A stretch of 64,000 nucleotides of DNA from Pseudomonas salomonii (GTDB lineage Bacteria; Pseudomonadota; Gammaproteobacteria; Pseudomonadales; Pseudomonadaceae), in assembly GCF_900107155.1 (NCBI RefSeq), contig NZ_FNOX01000001.1, positions 62,001 to 126,000 of the forward strand, in the 5' to 3' direction. A program made the position numbers and the translations under genes. This document shows positions 58,940 through 64,000 of this stretch, in pieces; position 1 is the stretch's first letter; each line of letters opens with the position of its first letter. The notes beneath the pieces are model-generated. The model saw only the letters and a program-made list of their open reading frames with translations, had not been told where the DNA came from and searched no databases.

Positions 58940-59178
58940 TGAGATTGGACCTTTTTCCCGCTGAAAGCGGCCCTTTCGGGTAAGGCTTTTACCCTTGTGA
59001 ACCATTCCATTCGCTTCTACATAACCTTTTACCTTTTGGGCCATTTTTGTTGTGAAAGGGGGGCGGGCATCTGGTGCCGAAGGCAAGGGCCGTTTGTCTC
59101 ATGATCTTGCAGCAGAGAAAAATCGGTATTATAAGTAATGTCAAATCGCCCCTAGACCGGGTAAGAAGGAGACGCACC
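58940..59178. other. Non-coding gap with inverted repeats, possible oriT
   Basis: About 240 bases without a convincing gene. It holds CCGCTGAAAGCGG, then GGCCCTTTCGGGTAAGGC and several pyrimidine-rich runs. It lies within 1 kb of the MobH relaxase gene, where an origin of transfer could be. A minus-strand ATG at 59044 opens a 46-codon basic frame without a ribosome-binding site. Confidence 0.3.
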
Positions 59179-59502
59179 ATGACCGCACAGACCTCTCAGG
59201 GAGTAGCAAATCGCTTAGGCTATGGCCTGGGTCAGGCTGCGCGCCTCGTTTGGTGCAGTCAGAACCGTACCCTGCGTTGGGTCAAGCGTCTGGTTGTGGC
59301 TGCCGTACTCCTATATTTTTCTGCAGACATTTTCAGCGGGATTATCAGCGTTGCAGTATTTACCTTGGTTTTGGGTGGAGGGCTCTGGGCGTTGAATCAC
59401 AGACCTACGCCTCGCAGAAACCAAATAGAGTATGGTCAATGTTATGGCCCCGATGGCTATGGGTACTATGTTGCTGGTCAACGTGTAGACGACGATGATT
59501 AA
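59179..59502 (+). CDS. DUF3742-family element protein
   Basis: A 107-residue protein beginning MTAQTSQGVANRLGYGLGQAARLVW with two hydrophobic segments (about residues 35-72) and a Gly/Tyr/Asp-rich tail ending VDDDD. It fits DUF3742, small membrane proteins found almost only in integrative conjugative elements; function unknown. AAGGAG is upstream. Convergent with the TraG-N gene, sharing a hairpin terminator. Confidence 0.78.
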   Translation: MTAQTSQGVANRLGYGLGQAARLVWCSQNRTLRWVKRLVVAAVLLYFSADIFSGIISVAVFTLVLGGGLWALNHRPTPRRNQIEYGQCYGPDGYGYYVAGQRVDDDD

Positions 59503-59532
59503 GGGTCTCTTATCAATGATGTGAGACCCTTA
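59501..59532. terminator. Two-way hairpin between the DUF3742 and TraG-N genes
   Basis: AAGGGTCTC and GAGACCCTT form an inverted repeat spanning the convergent 3' ends. The stem includes the last bases of the DUF3742 stop codon. Poly-T tails are short, so termination may be partial. Confidence 0.65.
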
Positions 59533-59534
59533 CG

Positions 59535-61049
59535 TTACATAACGCTACGTTTGACAGTATTCACCCCTTCCTGACCTGCCTTTTGAACATCTTTTGTTCC
59601 GCTGGTAAGGCCTTCCAATGCTTTTCCTGCGCTCACCCCTGCCCATCCCAGCGCGCCCATCCAAAACACTGGCAGGATGATAAACATCGAACCCATCACG
59701 AAGTTCAGGATTGCATCCTGAGTCGTAGCGTTCAATCCCATGACAGGGTCAAATGACAAATGGGGTGAGCCTGCTCCATACAGGGCGTCCAAGATAGTTG
59801 TATCTACCCACCTTGCCAGTTGAAACCAAAAGTCCACGAAGATCAGCGCAAAAAAAACCACTGTCATGGTCATGGCTACTTTCAACTGATAAGCGCCGAC
59901 GATCAGTACAAGCGGGATGCAAATCACCATCGCCATCTTCAAAAACGCCATAACCATTGGTAAGGCCTGACGAACCATGTCCATAGCCGGGAAGTAGGCC
60001 ATGGATCCCAGCGCAACTCCAAGAGTGCCGGCTGCGCGAGCTGCGCCATTCCACACCGTCCCGTTTATTTGCCCACCGTAGTCTGTATAAACATCTCCTT
60101 TCACCTGGTTCGACGGCGAGACCAGTTGCCGAACAAGCGAGTCGGTCACTTCGTCCTGGGACAGCCACTTCGCCCAACCAAGCATTTTTGTCATGAGGTC
60201 AGGTGAGACTTGATCTTTGATACGATCTCGTAAACCTACTCCGCTATCGGACCACCATTGTTTACACGTTGGATATCCTCCACCTCCGCTCACTTGTGGC
60301 AACCCCACATCACGCGAAGCGTTGTATGGCCAGGACGTTCTGGGTGTCTTGGAGTAGTCCGTGTCGTAGTAGCCCGAAGTGTTCAGCAAGAAGTGGGAGC
60401 CGATCCAACTAAGATCCTGCAAGAACTGGGGATCATTGGCTTTCGTGCCCATGTCTGGTTGACGCATGAAGAGGCGGGCGCGTGAAGGTCCATAACAGTC
60501 ATGAGTAAAGTCGCCGATTTCCTGTGCCAGCAATGGGTTATTGATCTTGGTGTTGTTTACGTCCATTCGCATTTGTCGCAGGTCGGTCCCGCAAGGGATG
60601 GCTGCGACCGCCCCGCTGGTCAACCCTTTTGACAACGCATGCATAAATGCCCACCACATTGGCATCTGCGCACTCTTTCCAGCCAAAGAGCTAAATGTCG
60701 TGTTCCAGCCCGTGTCAGCTGGTTTGGGTAAGTTGTACTGGCATTGCTGGGCTCTACTTTGATCGAACGCCAAGGTATCGAAGCTCACATTGACGGCAGG
60801 GACTGCGAAGAATGCGACGACGACGTAGCCAACATAGATATTGGTCTCGATTCGGGCCAGTGACAGCACGCCTTTGTTACCCTCATCAGCCCCTTCACCA
60901 CGGACCTTGAGCCATTCTCGAATCACGATTATGCAGAAGGGCAGGGCGAACAGGCCGGTATCTGAAATCATGTCCCAGATGCCGTTGTTGATGATCCAGC
61001 CGACCAGCGTGAGGTAGTACTCCAGATAGTCATTGGTGTAGAGCGTCAC
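59535..61049 (-). CDS. TraG N-terminal-domain conjugation protein
   Basis: A 504-residue membrane protein of the element mating-pore set. It has N-terminal membrane segments (TLVGWIINNGIWDM, FALPFCIIVIREWL, YVGYVVVAFFAVPAV), a long periplasmic loop with Cys residues, and C-terminal membrane segments with MVMAFLKMAMVICIPLVL and VFFALIFVDFWF, the TraG-N pattern. TraG-N proteins act in pore assembly and mating-pair stabilisation. Start is GTG at 61049, overlapping the upstream stop (GTGA). Confidence 0.88.
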   Translation of the reverse strand: MTLYTNDYLEYYLTLVGWIINNGIWDMISDTGLFALPFCIIVIREWLKVRGEGADEGNKGVLSLARIETNIYVGYVVVAFFAVPAVNVSFDTLAFDQSRAQQCQYNLPKPADTGWNTTFSSLAGKSAQMPMWWAFMHALSKGLTSGAVAAIPCGTDLRQMRMDVNNTKINNPLLAQEIGDFTHDCYGPSRARLFMRQPDMGTKANDPQFLQDLSWIGSHFLLNTSGYYDTDYSKTPRTSWPYNASRDVGLPQVSGGGGYPTCKQWWSDSGVGLRDRIKDQVSPDLMTKMLGWAKWLSQDEVTDSLVRQLVSPSNQVKGDVYTDYGGQINGTVWNGAARAAGTLGVALGSMAYFPAMDMVRQALPMVMAFLKMAMVICIPLVLIVGAYQLKVAMTMTVVFFALIFVDFWFQLARWVDTTILDALYGAGSPHLSFDPVMGLNATTQDAILNFVMGSMFIILPVFWMGALGWAGVSAGKALEGLTSGTKDVQKAGQEGVNTVKRSVM

Positions 61050-61414
61050 TGGACACCTCCTGCCTGATACAGCACTTTGCTCATCTCAACCATGGCAAAC
61101 AATAAAACCACCATGACCTCGATCTTCAACAGGCCTTTGCGCCTCGATTGCGGCAAACGAGCCTTGAGCTTGAGCCAGGCAACCGTCAGTGCGATATAAA
61201 GCATCAGTCGCCAGGTGAAGAGCGGCCAGTAGTTGTCGACACGCCATGCTTGCCATTGCTCAGCACTGTCGAACATGCTCATCAAGACGGCGTTGAGTAA
61301 CACCACGAGTGCTGTAGCGGCTAGTAGAGTGCCTAGAACAACTAGAATGCCCCGTCCGACTCGTCGAGTCAGTGAGCGGTTGGGGGCGGCGACAGGATCT
61401 TGAATATCAGTCAT
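61046..61414 (-). CDS. Small element membrane protein
   Basis: A 122-residue protein with a basic N terminus (NRSLTRRVGRG) and about three membrane segments (ILVVLGTLLAATALVVLL, RLMLYIALTVAWL, IEVMVVLLFAMVEM). It sits between PFL_4711-type and TraG-N genes and overlaps the latter, so it belongs to the transfer operon. Its family is not named with confidence; the position is that of the small hypothetical protein in PAPI-1/ICEclc-like transfer operons. Confidence 0.75.
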   Translation of the reverse strand: MTDIQDPVAAPNRSLTRRVGRGILVVLGTLLAATALVVLLNAVLMSMFDSAEQWQAWRVDNYWPLFTWRLMLYIALTVAWLKLKARLPQSRRKGLLKIEVMVVLLFAMVEMSKVLYQAGGVQ

Positions 61415-61427
61415 GGCCTACACCTCA

Positions 61428-62786
61428 CTATTTGCTCTTGGTAGGTGATTGCAACTGATTCAGGCGATCCGTTTCTGGATCTCCTGGAAACACGCCGCGT
61501 GAGTCTTCTGCCCGAGCCTTACCACGCTCAATGATGGTCAGTGGTGAGTTCTTCGCGAGCTGCTGACGCATGTCCAGCTCCATCTTCAGGTTGCTGATTT
61601 CCTGTTGCAGCGACGAGCTCTGCTGGCCGACTGCCTGAACGGCCAGGTCGTTAGCCGCGACGTTTGGTTCTCGGCTACCTGCCATCAGGGTGCGTTGAAG
61701 GGTCAAGGCTTTCTCCAGTACATCCGACAGCGCGACTTCGGAGGCAAGTCTGCGAGCGAGTACGTCTTGATCTCGCTCATCCTTGAGAGCCGCCACAACA
61801 CCACGGGTGATGGGCAGAGAGTTGCTGCTTGCGGCCTCTAGGTTTTCGACCGATAAACTTTTGCTCCCAGTCAGCAGCTCCTGCAGCGCTTTAAGCTTTG
61901 TGTCATACGTTTCCTGGATCAGCGGCGTGAGGCCTACACCTGCTGCTGTCACCGTTTTAGGGCAACTGTCACAGGTTTGTTGTTGCTGTTCTCCCAGCAC
62001 GCGATTGGCGAATGAGGTCGCCTCTTGGGGCGATGACCAGACATTGCAGACCATGCCGTTGTTGCAGCTGTCTTTGCTGATCGAGCCGGTGTCGCCGGCC
62101 GCGCGTTTGTTCAGTAGGTTGTAACCCGCTTTGGTGACGTCACCGACAATGCGGATTGGCTTCTGGCCGGAACCTCCTGCTCGATCACCCCCAACCCAGG
62201 TGACGCCATCGTTGCCACCTTTCTTTTCGACCTGCTCCACAGCCGACACTGCATCCGTGTTGGATGTCAGCGCCTGGCTCATTGCTTGACCTTCAGCGAG
62301 CTTGCCCCAGCCCATTTGATTGCCGGCGATATCCGCCATTTTTTCGCCAATGGCCCTGCAGGTGCCCTTGGACCGGTCAAAGTCCAATCGAGCCTGCAAG
62401 ATGCCATTCGTGATGAGGTTGTATAGCGCTGGGTTTGCACGTTGGAGGATCAAGGCTGGCAGCGAGGCGACGGCGCTGGTGGCGTTCTGCACCACCGAGC
62501 TCATGATGTTTTGGAATCCAGAGGTGGCACCATTCAACTGGTTCTGCAGGGTGTTGCTCATGCTCATGTTTCCGCAGACCAGGTTGTTGTTCCAGCCACC
62601 GCCGACGGAAATACTGTCCATGTTGCCGGCGCTCCCCATTGTCACGGCGTTCCCCCCGCCGATGTTGTAGAGCACGTCGTCGCCGATGACGCTGCCAGAG
62701 GACGAGACATTGATTGGGTCAGCAGATTGAGCTACTGCGCTGCTAAAACAGCAGATGAGGCAGATCGCCAAGGGTGTCAGTTTCAT
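61428..62786 (-). CDS. PFL_4711-family element conjugation protein
   Basis: A 452-residue exported protein with a signal peptide (cleaved near AQSA/DP), Gly/Ser-rich N-terminal stretches, the blocks CRAIGEKMADIAGNQMGWGKLAEGQAM and CNNGMVCNVWSSPQEATSFANRVLGEQQQQTC with paired Cys, and a C-terminal coiled coil. It matches the integrating-conjugative-element family named after PFL_4711. It is thought to function in the type IV mating pore in the periplasm; the detailed role is unknown. It lies 13 bases before the small membrane protein. Confidence 0.86.
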   Translation of the reverse strand: MKLTPLAICLICCFSSAVAQSADPINVSSSGSVIGDDVLYNIGGGNAVTMGSAGNMDSISVGGGWNNNLVCGNMSMSNTLQNQLNGATSGFQNIMSSVVQNATSAVASLPALILQRANPALYNLITNGILQARLDFDRSKGTCRAIGEKMADIAGNQMGWGKLAEGQAMSQALTSNTDAVSAVEQVEKKGGNDGVTWVGGDRAGGSGQKPIRIVGDVTKAGYNLLNKRAAGDTGSISKDSCNNGMVCNVWSSPQEATSFANRVLGEQQQQTCDSCPKTVTAAGVGLTPLIQETYDTKLKALQELLTGSKSLSVENLEAASSNSLPITRGVVAALKDERDQDVLARRLASEVALSDVLEKALTLQRTLMAGSREPNVAANDLAVQAVGQQSSSLQQEISNLKMELDMRQQLAKNSPLTIIERGKARAEDSRGVFPGDPETDRLNQLQSPTKSK

Positions 62787-62808
62787 GTGGTGCTCCGATC
62801 ACTGAGGT

Positions 62809-63750
62809 TCATAGGAAGTCCGTACTGCCGAGAAAGGTCTGGCCACGACGTTGGCAGCACGAATACGGACGCCAGAGCGCCCAGGCGTATCCGCCGTCCT
62901 GGGCATCGATATTGGGTGTGATGGTTGGAAATGTTGCGCAGGTGGGATTGAGCACCGGGGTCAGTTCCTGCCACTTACCGGTGGAGGCGTCACCTTCGCG
63001 CAGTGCTCCCGCTGGCCAGTAACCAGGGTAGGGTAGGGCAAGCATCGGTAGGTAGACATGGACCTGACCCAGTCGGGTGGTCACGTCACCGGCGCGCTGT
63101 GCAATTACGGCACCGGTCTTGTAGTCATCGACTTGATTAAGAAAACCACTGCGTGGATAGACATTCCCCCAGCTGCTTGCAGTGAGCAGGCTACCGACCT
63201 CACGCATCCCTGGGATGAGCGCCTCGGGGTATACAGCTTCAGGTACGCCGTACCGCCAGGCTATGGGGTCCAGGGTGCTGAGGAAGTAGGGGACAAGTGG
63301 TAACGTTGCGCCCTTGCAGACATAGCCAGAGGCGCTGGCGAACTGACTCAGTGCCGCACCACCAGGATGCCCGATCACGTCGGCTTCCTTGAACTTGATC
63401 ATGTTGTTTTCGGCGACGTGGTTGGTGGTGCCATCGTTACCTGCTTGAGCCATCGGGTTAGGTGTGCCGAGAGGCGACATCTCTATCCAGGGGTTCATCC
63501 CCGTATTAGAGTATGCAGACACCACGGCGTCCGGGACGTAGTGACGAACCTTGGTCGAAGTTTTGACCTTGCAGCCGAAGGGTGTGCAGAGCAGCCAATA
63601 GCAAATGCCGACGACTCTGTATTCCAGACAGGTCGGCGACAGCGTCGAAGCAATGATTGTGGCCGAAGTGATCGCAGCTGATGCGCTGAAGGACAAGCTG
63701 AAGGCGATGGCCAGTGACAGTGGGCGGATCGCTAAGCGTGAGCGTCTCAT
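62809..63750 (-). CDS. TIGR03756-family element conjugation protein (TraU-like)
   Basis: A 313-residue exported protein with signal peptide (to about residue 25), many cysteines (CLEYRVVGICYWLLCTPFGC, CCQRRGQTF) and the end YSCCQRRGQTFLG typical of TraU-like proteins that stabilise the mating bridge. The N-terminal Cys cluster probably forms disulfides, made by the thioredoxin-like TIGR03757 product encoded just before it. The start overlaps that gene's stop (ATGA). Confidence 0.88.
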   Translation of the reverse strand: MRRSRLAIRPLSLAIAFSLSFSASAAITSATIIASTLSPTCLEYRVVGICYWLLCTPFGCKVKTSTKVRHYVPDAVVSAYSNTGMNPWIEMSPLGTPNPMAQAGNDGTTNHVAENNMIKFKEADVIGHPGGAALSQFASASGYVCKGATLPLVPYFLSTLDPIAWRYGVPEAVYPEALIPGMREVGSLLTASSWGNVYPRSGFLNQVDDYKTGAVIAQRAGDVTTRLGQVHVYLPMLALPYPGYWPAGALREGDASTGKWQELTPVLNPTCATFPTITPNIDAQDGGYAWALWRPYSCCQRRGQTFLGSTDFL

Positions 63751-64000
63751 CGTGACAGGCTCCTAGCTCGATCAATCTGCGCTATGGCTTTTGCCACGTC
63801 CGCCTCCCCGTACACGACGTAGCGGCGGTCGACGACAACTGCGGGAATTTTTTCAACCCCCACACTCCAGGCATCTGTAATGCCCTGCTGTGCTTGAACC
63901 AGGTCGCTTTGCAGACGTTTGCCGGCTGGACTTGCCAAGTAACGCTGAATGGTTGCTTCAGCCTGGCGTTGATCGTTAGGAAGCTGTCGAGACAGCAGCT
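63747..64000 (-). CDS. TIGR03757-family element protein, 5' end beyond the window
   Basis: Open to the right edge of the window, giving at least 83 residues. The visible part contains LLSRQLPNDQRQAEATI, then AWSVGVEKIPAVVVDRRYVVYGE and ends IDRARSLSR. The KIPAVVVDRRYVVYG block is the family's mark. The fold is thioredoxin-like, presumed to handle disulfides of the transfer apparatus. The TTG near 63938 is not a start because the conserved residues continue upstream. Confidence 0.87.
   Translation of the reverse strand, partial: LLSRQLPNDQRQAEATIQRYLASPAGKRLQSDLVQAQQGITDAWSVGVEKIPAVVVDRRYVVYGEADVAKAIAQIDRARSLSR

Larger units (their letters stand above)
54876..64000. mobile_element. Integrative conjugative element (SPI-7/PAPI-1-like transfer system), end section
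   Basis: From a tRNA cluster onwards the genes are a tyrosine integrase, a MobH-type relaxase, a DUF3742 protein and a minus-strand block of conjugation proteins (TraG-N, PFL_4711-type, TIGR03756, TIGR03757) known from genomic-island transfer systems. The base composition is visibly less GC-rich, especially at 58.3-59.1 kb. The exact left boundary is unproven: it may be the 3' end of tRNA-Pro copy 2 or of tRNA-Lys at 54590-54610. The other end and most of the element, including any cargo, are outside the window. Confidence 0.88.

Noticed and set aside
58904..59086. 60-codon minus-strand frame in the element gap
   Set aside because: No ribosome-binding site at its ATG and it overlaps the end of the neighbouring gene; kept only as a possibility in the findings.
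54876..64000. Prophage as an explanation for the integrase next to a tRNA
   Set aside because: No phage structural, lysis or replication genes; the relaxase and mating-pore proteins show a conjugative element.

Overview
The window is chromosomal DNA of a fluorescent Pseudomonas, most likely of the P. fluorescens group. The gene order pth-rplY-prs-tRNA-Gln-ispE-lolB-hemA-prfA-prmC-moeB-murI-pagL-phr-merR-hemH, and later rpsT/murJ-ribF-ileS-lspA-fkpB-ispH-pilins-thiO-bamD-rluD-pgeF-clpB-tRNA, follows P. aeruginosa as I remember it (PA4672 down to PA4541). The five intergenic palindrome pairs are typical of P. fluorescens. No rRNA genes and no CRISPR array were seen.

Layout. 1-5.8 kb (minus strand): translation, PRPP, isoprenoid and lipoprotein-export genes. 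5.9-10.7 kb (plus): a tightly overlapping chain hemA-prfA-prmC-moeB-murI, then a PagL-type lipid A deacylase. 11.5-21.5 kb (minus): a light/singlet-oxygen-type operon with a MerR regulator of the LitR/PplR kind, photolyase, a DUF523-DUF1722 protein, an NTF2-like protein, a short-chain dehydrogenase, a flavin amine-oxidase-like protein, DUF1365, a Cfa-like methyltransferase and DUF2878. A shorter unit lies just upstream. Direct repeats of TGTACA-N12-TGTAYA sit at their promoters, and a weaker copy lies between the upstream unit and a divergent epimerase-hemH pair. 23.8-35.8 kb: an iron-type TonB receptor with a DUF4198 partner, AlgW, a Nif3-like protein, cysD-cysNC, an acyltransferase with Pta, and SlyD. 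36-54 kb: rpsT, murJ, ribF-ileS-lspA-fkpB, ispH, a reduced set of minor pilins, thiO, bamD, rluD-pgeF and clpB behind a sigma-32 promoter.

54.3-64 kb: a tRNA cluster (Asn, Pro, Lys and a second Pro) followed by the end of an integrative conjugative element. Its tyrosine recombinase is translationally coupled to a MobH-type relaxase. Then come an unrecognised gene, a DUF3742 protein and a run of mating-pore genes (TraG-N, a small membrane protein, PFL_4711-type, TIGR03756 and a partial TIGR03757). The rest of the element is beyond the right edge. In P. aeruginosa the same tRNA cluster is the landing site of PAPI-1/pKLC102 elements.

The most interesting part is the 11.8-23.6 kb block. It looks like one photoprotection regulon joining DNA repair, membrane fatty-acid modification and possibly haem synthesis under a MerR regulator that lacks the B12-binding motif. 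The second is the element boundary, where an extra, slightly diverged tRNA-Pro lies between tRNA-Lys and the integrase.
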